NCBI GenBank assembly: GCA_015179125.1
Contig: WHVA01000244.1
Coordinates: 1 to 64,000 of the forward strand
Origin: Gautieria morchelliformis
Taxonomy: Eukaryota > Basidiomycota > Agaricomycetes > Gomphales > Gomphaceae
Direction of reading: 5' to 3'
Length of the DNA: 64,000 nt
Every line of letters begins with the position of its first letter. Within the stretch, counting starts at the first letter, position 1. Positions 34,481 through 45,329 of this stretch are shown one piece after another. A program made the position numbers and the translations under genes. The notes beneath the pieces were generated by a model that was given only the letters and a program-made list of their open reading frames with translations, was not told the DNA's origin and searched no databases.

Positions 34481-34978
34481 TGTGGAGGACAGGAATTATA
34501 GGCAGTAGGTATGGACTTGTTATCCAAAAGAATAGACTAGAAATCAATTCACTCTCTCAGTGAATTTAGTGGTCACTGTAAATATATTATACACTACCTA
34601 GAAATCAATTCACTACAGAGGATTTCTAGGTCAATTAATGCAAAGACTACTAGACTAATTTACTTGCCTCTCTCAGTGAATTTAGTGGTCACTGAGAGAG
34701 GGGGAAATGTGTTCCACTGCGCATGTACTACTACCCGGCCCTTTAGCGCCCAAGAGCTCGCGCGTCGAAGTCATTTCAGACTCCGCTGGGTGCAGCCGCT
34801 TGTGAAAGTAGAAATAACAAGATGAAATAGAGAGATAAGGAATGAGTGGAAAATTTCGAAAATAACCAGAGAAATGGATGCATAATACAAGAACAATGTG
34901 AGAAGAAATTGGAAGGCCACACAACAAATTGGATATATTATGCTTGATTTTGGTGCAGGAGCATAAATGCACCCAACA
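34481..34978 (-). repeat. Copia 5' LTR
   Basis: 498 bp, nearly identical to 29734-30231 (about four mismatches). In element orientation it precedes gag. Confidence 0.95.
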
Positions 34979-35663
34979 TTCTACCCCCTACACGAGGCCA
35001 CCGATGCAATGAACCAACTGGAATCGCGCCAGTACCACCAGGGCAAGCATTCAGTTGATGAATACATTGATGGGTTTGAAGAGCTGGTTGAGAAAGCCGA
35101 ATACACAGATGGGCGATCAATTGTGATGAACTTCCGCCGAGGTCTCGAACCTGCAATCCAGAGTCGCATCGCATTGATGTTGGATGGGAGGCCAAAGGAC
35201 GATGACCCTTCTGCATGGTATGGGGCGGCAAGAACAGTCGCACTCACACGTGCAGCCAACGAAGCGTTCCAGGGACCTAGGGTGACAAACAGTGGCCCTC
35301 CCCCACCGCCAGTGTTTCGCAAGGCAGGTGAATCACACACCAGGTTCACCAGTCAGCTCTCTTCAAGGCCAGCGATAATGCCAGTGCCCACGCCCCTTCC
35401 AAATGCCTCTAGGCCTGCTCCAATGGATGTGGATGCTGCGAAGAAGTGATTCCCACAGCCACTCACTTGTCGGCGCTGCGGAAAGGTCGGACACTTTGCA
35501 GGAGAATGCCCGCAGGCCTTCGACATCCGCTACATGACAGCTGATGAACGCGAGGAGCTGCTGGAGCACTGGTTGGTCACTGCAGATGTGCGAGATGTCG
35601 CTGAGGGAGAGGTCGAGAAGGATGATGCTGAGGATTTTGTGTTGCGCAGTGAGTGAGATATGT
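34979..35663 (+). mobile_element. Ty3/gypsy gag fragment, plus orientation
   Basis: Plus-strand gag piece: LESRQYHQGKHSVDEYIDGF, EYTDGRSIVMNFRRGLEPAI and a zinc knuckle CRRCGKVGHFAGECPQAF near 35465-35520, ending EDFVLRSE. The left edge is cut by the copia LTR; the right edge meets a pol fragment in the opposite orientation. Fossil fragment with at least one break. Confidence 0.85.
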
Positions 35664-37150
35664 GCCCTCGCTGCCCCTGTCCAATCACTTTGCTGCTCTG
35701 TCAATAGCCCCAGATACTGAAGATACAATATCTTTGTTCGCTCAAATTCACATTTCTCAGGGCGAAGATAGAGCTTGTGCTGCTGTAGGCGCTCAAGGGC
35801 TATTCGCAGAAGTCAGCGATGCTCCTCAAGGGTGTCGGTGAAGATCAGGATGTCATCCAGGTACACACACACATGCCCTTCCATGATGAGGTCTTGGAAG
35901 ATGTCATTCATCATGGTCTGGAATGTCGCAGGGCTGTTTGTGAGTCCAAAGATCATGACGAGGGGTTCAAAGAGGCCGCGATTAGTGCAGAATGCAGCCT
36001 TCCACTCATCGCCATCCTTTATTCGCACATTATTAAAGCCCCATCGCACATCTAGCTTGGTGAAGTATTTCACTCCATGAAGCTGCGCGAGCTCAGAAAT
36101 GATGGGAAGGGGGTAGCGGTTCTTCACTGTCATGGCATTGAGCACGCGATAATCCTGGACCAGGTGCAGCGATCCATCCTTCTTCTTGATGAAGAACACT
36201 GGGCTGGCCATAGGTGATTTTGAGGGGTGAATGCGGCCAGTGCGCAGGTTCTCCTGCAGGAATTCATCCAGCTGCGACTGTTCACTGGGGGCAAGTGGGT
36301 AAACCTTGCATGCAGATGGCTTGGCTCCTGGCTCAAGCTCAATTGCGTGGTCCCATGTCCTGCGTTCAGGGAGTGAATCAAAGGACTCTTTAGCAAAGAC
36401 ATCCTCGAAGTCATGGAGGTAAGGAGGGATGAGTTCCTTTTCCACTGGGGGTACACTGCGAAGGGCCTTCTCAGCTAGCTGCTGTGAAGTGGTTGTGGTG
36501 GCTGCAATAATGGGTACAGGTACATTGGGCATGGACACAGTCGCAAAGAGGCGGTCGCCTGGCTCCAGAAGGGGCTCAACATCACCTGGCTCATCTCCTT
36601 CTGTGTCCCCCTCTTCCTCTTCCACCATCTGAGGCAGGAGGCCCATGCGGCACGCACATATGCTCACCTCCTCTCTCCACTCTTCCCGCAATGTCACTCT
36701 GCAGGTGTGGCACTGCGCAGGGCATCTATTCAGTGTCACCTCCTGCGTTCGCCAGTTAACCTCCGGGTTGTGCTCTCGGAGCCATGGATAGCCAAGGATC
36801 ATCTTGTGCTTCCCAAGATTCATAACGGCAAAGACAGCACGTTCAGAGTGGTCACAGAATCGCAGGATGACATCAACAACATTGCGAATTGCTCCACCCT
36901 CATTGGGAGTGCCATCAACATTGTACACAGGGGCAGGGCGTGTGAGTGATCGCATGGTTAACTTCTCAGCGGCGACAAATTCACTGTCGATGAACAACCC
37001 AGTCACACCACTGTCAAGGAGTGCAGTCACCCCTTTGACTTCAGCAGTGTCTGTTGTCTGGATCTCTACCTTGAGGTTCAGCGAATTTGTAGAGGGGACG
37101 GATGCGACCACGAAGTGCTTGGGAAGGGCTCGCTCCCAACGTTTCAATCA
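35664..37150 (-). mobile_element. Ty3/gypsy protease-RT fragment, minus orientation
   Basis: Long minus-strand frame (37147-35813) with aspartic protease (VTALLDSGVTGLFIDSEF; HKMILGYPWLREHNPEV), a linker of acidic residues, and reverse transcriptase: RTWDHAIELEPGAKPSACKV, SPVFFIKKKDGSLHLVQDYR, TKLDVRWGFNNVRIKDGDEW, FGLTNSPATFQTMMNDIFQD, VCVYLDDILIFTDT. RNase H and integrase are missing, as are LTRs. Well preserved but a fragment; the inverted junction with the gag piece lies near 35660-35710. Its right edge is where the host-like gene at 37228 is cut. Confidence 0.9.
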
Positions 37151-37227
37151 TGGTGAAGGACGTTTCGGAATGTCGGCGGTTGATGTGTCTTTATCGCTTG
37201 CTGTGTGCAACCCAGTCTCTGACACAG

Positions 37228-38687
37228 GAATTCGGAAAAGAGGAAGAGGCTAATAGAGGATCAGGCACAGGATGAGGCGATCTCTGGCTTCAAACGTGCT
37301 AAAGACAGTGATAGTGAGCCGACTGGTAACAAGAAGGTAAGTTACTTACTTTTGAGTTGACCACTGAGATAATTATAAGGCAATGGTAATAGGTCACACG
37401 TAAAGGAAAGAAGCCACAGAAGCAACTGACCGACTCTCTACGACTGGTCACGCTCATTCAAGAAGGCTTGGATGTAAGTCAATATTCTGTTGTAAATATA
37501 GATGGCTGACCTGTAAAAATGGCAGGCAGATGGCAATCTTAATGATGACAGTGAACCGAGCCTTCAGCGAGTTGAACAGCTCGTTAAGCTTGGCTTTACA
37601 TGATATGGAGCCCAGGCTGGAGACCTGGAATTTGGAAGCAATTGGTCTACCCGGAAACTAGATGAATGGCTTAGAATGATATTACCAATTGCTTTTGACC
37701 ATTTAGATATGCAGATGGATGCCGATGATCCTGAGGCATACACCTGGCGTTTATGCAAGGCAAACCGATCCCGCCTTGAGCTACATCGCGAGCTGCCTGA
37801 TGGCATCGACTTCAAGGATGCTAAAGGTGGCAAAAGTAAGGGGTGGCAAGATAGCAAACTCTATATTGGTATGTTTCTTTATCTGATACTGATTAGACAT
37901 CTACTTACTGTTTTTTTTTTCTTTTAGTGTCTCAGGTCCCGCTAGAGGAAACACTCCAGCTCCTGGGTAACGATGGCAGGCGTAAAGGTAGCACTTCGAA
38001 GGGGAAAGGAAAGAGGAAACAACAAGCATCGGGTGGGTTTCTTTTATCTATATATAACTCCATATGATGCCATAAACTAATCTATATACAGACTCTGATT
38101 CTGACCCTGAGACCAGGTATTACACTCGGTCTAAAAAGCGGCAGAAGCTGTCCGTACCTGAATCTAGTATCTCATCAAAGGCAACTGCCTCAGCAGATGA
38201 CAAGTATGACATTGAATGGCCAGAGACATTCAATGCTGATGCCGTATTCCCATCCTTGGCTGCACCAATGTCAGGTGAGTCCAAATCTTTTTACTGTGCT
38301 TTATGTTCTCACAAACCAGCAGCAGCAGGTGCTGATACAAATATATACATTATCAGTTCAGATAGTGAGCCCGGCTCTCCAGCCAAACTTCCTACACCAT
38401 CCGAGCCTCGACTCTCCCTTGCGAACTTAGAAGAGAGTTGTGATGCGTCCATGAAAAAAATGGACGAACTTTACAGTGGTTTCGGTGCTCTGCATCACCT
38501 ATCACAGACCCCATGGTCTTTTATAACTCCACGGGCTGTCCCACTTGAGTTCCTCCCTCCCGCAGCACCACCCACCCCACTTGCACCACCCGCACTTCCT
38601 GTACCACCCGGTCTGCCCATACTTCCCGTCCCCCTTGCGCCACCCACACTGGCTACAGATGCTGTGCTGCCCGCACTACCTGCATAA
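37228..38687 (+). pseudogene. Multi-exon host-like gene, 5' end lost, one stop
   Basis: Unrecognised protein, about 396 codons visible. Exons that keep one consistent frame: 37228-37336, 37393-37473, 37526-37868, 37928-38032, 38092-38274, 38320-38687; introns 45-59 nt with GT-AG ends. It ends in TAA at 38685-38687. Exon 1 follows a CACAG acceptor, so earlier exons existed; the gypsy fragment ends at about 37150 in their place. The protein starts basic (NSEKRKRLIEDQAQ), has a folded-looking centre (GAQAGDLEFGSNWSTRKLDE, AYTWRLCKANRSRLELHREL), an NLS-like RSKKRQKL, an acidic SDSD patch, and a Pro-rich tail of APPTPLAPPALPVPP repeats. A TGA at 37601-37603 (probably from CGA, after KLGFT) breaks exon 3. 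Likely nuclear; function unknown. Confidence 0.7.
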
Positions 38688-40347
38688 ACAAATGACATTG
38701 ACAAACTCAAATACTTCCTGGCTCCCATCTTCACTTTGATATGCATCAACCAATACAACATACTCTCTTTGCCTCGTCTCTTCCACACTCCACTTCATTC
38801 TTATATCGCTCAGCTTTACTTACATAGCGCACACATTCTTCTATCTCATCTCTCCATGGCTCTCTGATTTTATTATACCCATCAACTAAAACAATAATAA
38901 CACCTACTCTCTTTTATCTCATCTCTCTGGCTTTTTTCTCCCCATTTTCTATTACTACTGTAGGCCTTTTAAATAATCAGTAATAATATTTTTCTTCTTT
39001 GTAGCAAGTAGTCTGTGGCAGTCGCCCCAGCCATGTACCAAGACCAGTACGGGTGAGGTTTCCCCGACTCCAACTAAAAGGAGACACAACCTGGTTCAGA
39101 TTTCAACGATTATGATATTTATTAATCTGATTCTACTTATTTTCTTTACCCTGCATGATCTCATCATATCTTCATTGTCAACATGAGCCCGAGATATCGC
39201 CTTTGAATTCTCATTGTTGTCTCGGGGTCGTTAAGCCACGTTTTATTTATTTATTTTTGGCTCTCCTCCTTTTCACCATTTTCCGCTGTGTACATCTCAT
39301 CTCTTCCACCATCTATCACACATCCATGACCATAAGGTATGTCTTCCCTGGCTGTTCTCATCCTCCTGCACATTCACCGACGTTCTCCTCCTTTTGTATA
39401 TGTCGCCCTATTCTCCTTTTTCCACTGGGTACATCTCGTCTCTTTGACCATGTATGACAAGAGTAGTCATAAAAACCCTACCAACACTCGCTACCCTCTT
39501 GACCCTGGAAATATATAGCTTCTGTCGCCTCTAGCTGCTCCCTCCTTTACCGATCTCACATGTGCAGCTCACGTATCCTTTGAGCTGTTTCACGTATGAC
39601 ATATCCACAGCCTGTACATCAACATTTCAGCATATTAGCATTTCAGTATACCCGTATTCACCTTGGATGCCATTTCTGTCCCAGTCTTGCCCTTAGTAAG
39701 TTAGCTTCTCGATATTTTATGGAATTATTGACAATCTTGATAGCTACTTAGCAAGCGTTCAATGATCGCTGAGCTTGACACCATGTCCAGGGAGAGCTAC
39801 ATGGAGTCCTGTCTACTCCGCAACACATACCCTCCCCAGCGACAACCAATTTTCACCCTAATTTGGCTGAATTTGTGACAGGTGATAAATTCAGAGACGG
39901 TAACCATTTTGCCCTTAACTTCTCAGTATTTTACTATGAAATACTGATGTAACGATCCCAATAGGCCTTCCACCTTGTTCTATGCTGTTTGACCGCTTAT
40001 CTGAGGAGAGCTAAATACACAGGCTACGTGGATTCAATTGTTACTCATCATACTCAGATAAGCATGTCAGTATCCAATTCTGCACCGGCCGCATGTAGGT
40101 ACCTCAGTACTCTCATATCCACTTGCGTACTGATCTCAAGCATAATGCACCTCAGGTATTCCTGTGTCCCTTCCTTACCTGCACACTCCCCTGACCATTT
40201 CCATACTCATCCCCATATACACTTCTGTACCCTATCAAGAGATAGGATTTCATCTTGCACTATGAGCACATCTTGAAGCAAAGCGATTGTAGACAACAGA
40301 ATTGAAAGTAATGTGAGCCTGTTCCATGACAGATGCTCGGCGGGTCG
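38688..40347. other. No gene recognised (1.7 kb)
   Basis: AT-rich DNA downstream of the truncated gene, with T/C-rich stretches. One exon-like piece near 39004-39050 (reads QSPQPCTKTSTGEVSPTPTK) sits between a TTTGTAG acceptor-like and a GGGTGAGG donor-like site but has no clear partner. No motif supports a gene. Confidence 0.35.
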
Positions 40348-40404
40348 GCATGACGCACGACCTAGCCAAAAGCTCGCAAGCTTTGGCTAACTCGTGCGTC
40401 ATGC
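40348..40404. repeat. Near-perfect hairpin, 26-27 bp arms, 4-nt loop
   Basis: Arm 40348-40374 starts GCATGACGCACGA and ends CCAAAAGCT; loop CGCA; arm 40379-40404 is its reverse complement with two mismatches and a one-base gap. The pairing continues outward for several bases (GTCG / TGAC). This is a strong cruciform or foldback structure, perhaps a small foldback element end or a strong RNA hairpin. Confidence 0.9.
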
Positions 40405-40868
40405 TGACATGGCAAGCGCACGGCCTGACGTATTTGTCACCCGGGGCCTATGACCACCCATCGACGCCCATGTCAGCACATACCCAGGGGCGCGCGCGGT
40501 CCCATTTTCGTCGCGCGCGCGCAAAATAATATTTGTGCAATTTGACCGCCATAGGGCCGACCTTCAAGCTTCACTTCCGCCAGAAACACCCCCTCCACTG
40601 TCCTCAGGGTCACCTATGGGCGCTTTATGGTGGTGTCCTGGCTCGCGGCATTGAAACATCGATGACGACGCGTGGACTGGCGTTCGTGCGGCTGCCCTCG
40701 GCGGCACATGGTGTTAGACGCAGTAGATAGATAGTTAGGATTACCGAGCGATGTCTCGGAAATTCCTATATACATGATTTTGAGTCGGAGAAAAGAAAAT
40801 AGTAAGCTACCTTGAGTCATCGTGGTACACTATGGATACATGACTAAACTATACATGTGTCATCGAGA
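40405..40868. other. No gene; contains a GC palindrome
   Basis: Between 40491 and 40524 two GCGCGCG runs flank GTCCCATTTTCGTC, a second short inverted repeat close to the hairpin. No coding features recognised. Confidence 0.5.
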
Positions 40869-41117
40869 CTTGAGCCCCAGTGGAAATCGGCTCGAATTAG
40901 GGCTGCGCGTAGCTGTAAATATCTGTAAAATAAGCGCTACATGTGAGAACCGCCACAAACCGAGAAATGGAACTATAACCGATATTTTGTTCGGCTGAGA
41001 GATGCGCAGAGTCGCTGTGAGATGTGTAGCGATGTTCTCACCGGTAGATAGCAGAATAAAACCGATTTTTTCTGTATTGCCATATGTGTACCACCGCTGG
41101 TACATGTACACAACTGA

Positions 41118-41280
41118 TCCGTCCATGCTCTGCGTCCACCTGCACCGCGTGCCCCAGAACCGATTCCCGGCCCTCGACCTGTACCGCGCGCCCCAGCACC
41201 GATCCCTCCGCTCTGCATCCGCCTGCACCGCGCGTCCCGGAACCGATCCCTCCGCTCTGCGTCCACCCGTACCACGTCCA
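41118..41280. repeat. About 50-bp minisatellite, 3 units
   Basis: Three diverged copies of a unit like CACCGCGCGCCCCAGAACCG followed by ATCCCTCCGCTCTGCGTCC, inside the TIR element. Confidence 0.8.
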
Positions 41281-42927
41281 ATGGCTAGAAAGAAAAGACT
41301 GAAACAAATGAGAAAGAAACACAATAAAATGAGAGATATACACACCAATGTAATGCGAAGTGAGTGTTTGATGGGCATATCTTGCGTGACTTGTTCGTTT
41401 TGCTGAGTTCACTGTAGAACTGTACCTAGATGAGACACTGGCATAACAGAATAAGGCTTTTAACTCACCTCCTTCTCTGCTTCTGAGAGCTTCGTGAATG
41501 CTTCTTTGACACCACCCCTCGTTGACCTGCCCTTCGCTTCCTGATTGGCAAGGCAATAGTTAATAGAGAACAAGTGCCTGAGCAGCCGAAAATGTCAAAT
41601 AATAGTTATGCTTAGTAGATGAATGAATACTCCTTACTGCAGTGAATTGGATGTTTTGCTGGGGTAATACGTTGCATCATCGTTTTCATTGCTGTATAGT
41701 TCGTTTCGGCTTGTAGTGGCGGTTAGCTGGCCTTCGTTATCCAGCGAAGCGGCGTGGGAGATGGTGCTGGCATGGGAGGGGATTCGAGCCAAGAGTAGGG
41801 CATAAGATTTGCTGTGTATATGTGTGTGAGTTGACAGATTCTGGACAAGTCATATATATCACCACTTACCCCAATGTTTGGAGTTGATATTCGACTGCAA
41901 GGAAAGCAGTGTTGCGTGATTCCAACAAGAGTTGTTGTGTAGCCATACCGACGATCTGCAGCAAACCGTTAGATGCATCTTCGGCCTGTGATAACAAGTT
42001 TCCTGTTTGTCATTAGTCCCAGTATACCTGACAATGGCACACTGTATTAGAGTCCAGGTTGAACAAATAGAATTATCCGGCGGAGACATGTTACCTACAT
42101 CTCCAATCATGCCATACCGAGCCGAGTCTTGGTAATTTTCGTTGACCCTTTCCATCGCGTTGTCCCCTTCCATCGCGTTGACCCGTTCCATCGCATCGAC
42201 CCGATCCATTGCGCTGTGTCCCTCCCTCGTGTCGTCCCCTTCCTTTGCTTCATCGCCGCTATGACTTCATCCTCTTGGAATACTTCGTCCTCGTTTCTAC
42301 GCTCGTCTGGCCCATCCTCTCCCGAGTCGCCTCCATTGTCGTTTTTTGCGCTGGGAAGTGAGGCGCCACGTGGCTCTGAGTTGGAGCTCCCAACAGCAGG
42401 AACACCCGGCATGAACTCAGGCGTATGATGCAGAACTTAGCGTGTCGAAAGTATGTCGTTTTACCGACGCTTTTGCCACCACGGCAGTACTCCTCACAGT
42501 GGCAATGGTAAGTTTCTCGCTTCGATGAAATTTGCGCTCCAACCATCTTAAGAATAGCGTGGTAAGTCCAATAAATCGTTAGTTGAGCCGTAGGTCGACT
42601 TACGAATAAAACACGCTCGGGTGTGCGTGGAAGGTGAAGAGAGCGAATGTCGAAAAACCTGAAGAAAAAATAGCGCCGGCCACACATCGCGTGTCTGTGC
42701 GTAGAAAAATAAAAAGATTATGTGCGTTTGCAGAAAACGAAAATGAAAAACTCGCACCCGAAAACATGGAAATGGAAAATCGTGCGTTGACGTGAACGCG
42801 CAGCAACTGGAAATCGTGTTAAAATGGCAGAATGCAGATGTGATTGCGCGCGCAGATATGGGAAATGGAGTAACAACGAGATGCGAGTAGATCCAGAAAA
42901 AGTTGAGCAAAGCTGTCAAGCAGATGT

Positions 42928-43072
42928 ACCGGTATCGGTTGGTGGCGGATCTGAACCGGAAGCAGCTAGGTTTTGTAAACTAGATTAGAGCTATCTCTTC
43001 ATGCAAAATAGGGCGAAAGCATTCCGGTATCGGTTGGTGGCGGTGCTGAACCGGAAGCAACTGAGTTTTGTA
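42928..43072. repeat. Direct repeat, two 50-bp copies
   Basis: CCGGTATCGGTTGGTGGCGG followed by CTGAACCGGAAGCA and AGTTTTGTAAA occurs at about 42929-42979 and 43021-43071, near the right TIR; subterminal repeats of this kind often bind transposase. Confidence 0.85.
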
Positions 43073-43239
43073 AAAAGTATTTTCATGCATCGGTGCGTCA
43101 CAGGTACCTGCAGATTTAACCCCGACTTTCTATTTCAATACCGGTATTTACAGCTACGTGCAGCCCTAATTCGAGCCGATTTCCACTGGGCTTGAGCGAC
43201 GGTTACATGTTACACATGGATCTCCTGTGCACACCTGGG

Positions 43240-44115
43240 AACATGTGAATATGGGGCAACCATACGGGATTTCGCAATGGACCCTGCACAGTGACCTCGT
43301 AGTCCTGACCGCCGAAAGTGAGACTCTCGCAGTGTGCGTATCATTGATCTCTTAGGCCTATTTCTTATGCAGGCCTGCTGGACGGTTGCGCGAGTATCCG
43401 ATCCATTTGCGTACCATGAGTAGTGGTGGAAACCATCCTAATGCCTCTGATCCCATTCTATCTTGTATCACCGTCACCACTCCCTCAATGCTCACCATCC
43501 AGGTTATGGGCGACTTCTTCGCCTTCCTTTTTCGCTCTTTCCTAGGCGATTCCAGTGGCGAGCCTTTTATTTGGAATTGGAAGACTGGCAGACATCTCAA
43601 GCCTCCCGTTTTTCGCTGACAGTGCTTACTATGTCATAGTCCTTAGAATCCAGAGACAACGCCAGTACGAGTTTTTCATTTCTCTCACCGAGACATTTTG
43701 TGGGGAGGTGCACCCTGGAGCAGCAACCTCAACTTGATGTGTACGACTTTCTCGCCGTTAGTCTCGAAGGATCCTCAAAACCGCTAATCGTCAGAAGATA
43801 TCAACTGCCACATGGAGCTCAAGACGCAGAATTGTTATCTCAGGATCCTGACCCGATCCGATCCGACTCCAGAAACCTCCTCACTTCTCTCAACCACACT
43901 TGGCATTTCTTTTCGCTCTGCACCATCTTCCCGTCTATTGGCCTGTCAGCGTGGATTTTCGTATCCGGGAGGTGCCCCGTCAAAGTTATGTGCTCCTCGT
44001 ACATCACTTCTCACTTCTCGAAGAAGTGGAGCGCACCTCGATGCTGAACGACATGTTTACGACATGTTTGTCCCCTGGGAAAACTGAGGCCCATAAAAGA
44101 CCAGAATGATGCTTA
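43240..44115 (+). pseudogene. F-box-family-like host gene relic
   Basis: Plus-strand pieces match the C-terminal half of the large mushroom F-box protein family (adaptors of SCF ubiquitin ligases): LHSDLVVLTAESETLAVCVS, REYPIHLRTMSSGGNHPN, EPFIWNWKTGRHL (the hallmark WNWKTG block), QLDVYDFLAVSLEGSSKP, RRYQLPHGAQDAELLSQDP and VYDMFVPWEN near the end. The pieces lie in different frames (changes near 43610, 43730 and 43990) with stops between; one short intron (about 43342-43375) may be real. The N-terminal F-box itself is missing; the TIR element ends just upstream. A dead host gene. Family by remembered pattern only. Confidence 0.6.
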
Positions 44116-45329
44116 AACATAGGGGAATGTGCTACAGCGCATGTCCAAATGGGACCCGGTCCAACGCAAATCGCAGACTGATAGGAATGGATATCGCGCG
44201 GCCAGTCCCATTGAGACCCCCAACTGCTTGCGGGTCCTCAAACGTCGAACGGCTGATGGGATAGGTTCTGTGAAAGGCTGGGAAAGCAGTGGAAGACGTA
44301 GGTACCTGAGAAATTAACGTTTGAAAGCGACATGGTCTGTAACCAACGCACCGCGCCGCTTGTTCATTGACAGGGCGTGCCGCAATGCGATCAACGACCG
44401 GGAGCTGATAATAATGAGATACCATTCACTGCCGGGGCCGACTTGCAAATCAAGCAGAAGCGTCATACACGAGGAGTTTCTACCGTGTGAGATAGTTTTC
44501 ATCAGCTGCCCGTGCTGAACGAAGAGAGAAAGGTAATGGAAGAAATTCTTGGTAGATGTCTCTCTCCTACAATGGTTCCAAGCAAATTGGAATGCTTGGA
44601 CAGCCGCCAGGTATACGTGTGTCGGCATTTAGCAGGGATGCACAGAAGGGTCGGCTGGGGAACGACTGCGCTGTTGTACTTCCTTCGGTAATTGTGCGAT
44701 ATCTACCATCGTACTCAGGTATCTACTGCGCAAATTCTGCGTGGATTCAGGCACGGAAGTCAAGTGTGCCTTTCGGGTCGAGTCGTCAATGAGAACCGTA
44801 GTATAAGTAGACATCCGGAAGAAAGTCGAGTACGCACACTAATTAAGGTCGCACAGGAATTGACCATGCTTCCGCAACGCGGGGATTACAGTAAGACGGA
44901 TAAGAAGTGTCCCTTCAGGACAAATATAAGCAGTTTTATATGGGAATAAAGGTATGCTGTACGGAGCAAGACGGAGTAAGCAACGGTAAGGTACCATGGA
45001 TAGCCGAATTGGCAGAGATGCTGCCATAGCCTCTGTATACGAGCGGTCCTCTGCGGCAAACCGATTTCGAGCACGCAAAATATGGGTGTGGGTGGAACAT
45101 CGTTCAGAGGGGAACCCGCATGGGTCACACGTGACCCGCCCATGTGACGGCCAGCCGCGGCCAATGCGGCTCAAGTGCGGTATCTTCTGACTTCAATCGT
45201 TCATCATACGATCCAGCGAGGCAATTTACATCAGGCTCTCAAATTTCAATGAATTTGTCGGTATGGGATGCATGCCTTCTACGAGCACCTGATTCTCAAA
45301 TCTCATATGGGCCAACTCGTTGAAAACCC
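44116..45329. other. No gene recognised (1.2 kb)
   Basis: Short overlapping frames on both strands, none with a known motif; probably the eroded tail of host sequence and the 3' UTR of the zinc-finger gene that ends at 45330. Confidence 0.35.

Larger units (their letters stand above)
29734..34978 (-). mobile_element. Ty1/copia retrotransposon, two LTRs, young
   Basis: 5.2-kb minus-strand copia with 498-bp LTRs at both ends, starting TGTTGGGTGC in element orientation. The LTRs differ at about four positions (roughly 99% identity), so the insertion is young. Internal order from the right: gag, protease, integrase, reverse transcriptase-RNase H, the copia arrangement. The coding region is broken in roughly four or five places, so it looks dead. 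The flanking 5-mers (CACGT left, TTCTA right) differ, and the flanks are unlike: minisatellite on the left, gypsy gag on the right. Confidence 0.95.
40875..43190. mobile_element. DNA transposon with 46-bp TIRs and 6-bp TSD
   Basis: Ends are inverted repeats: left CCCCAGTGGAAATCGGCTCG, right end the reverse complement, continuing to GCTGTAAATA with one mismatch and one indel over about 46 bp. Both sides carry CTTGAG (40869-40874 and 43191-43196), a probable target duplication. The 2.3-kb interior holds a minus-strand frame with CHCEEYCRGGKSVGKTTYFR (about 42510-42450), resembling the N-terminal zinc motif of some basidiomycete transposases, followed by an acidic stretch (DNGGDSGEDGPDERRNEDEV), but no DDE catalytic domain. 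So it is likely a deleted, non-autonomous derivative; superfamily not assigned. Confidence 0.8.
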
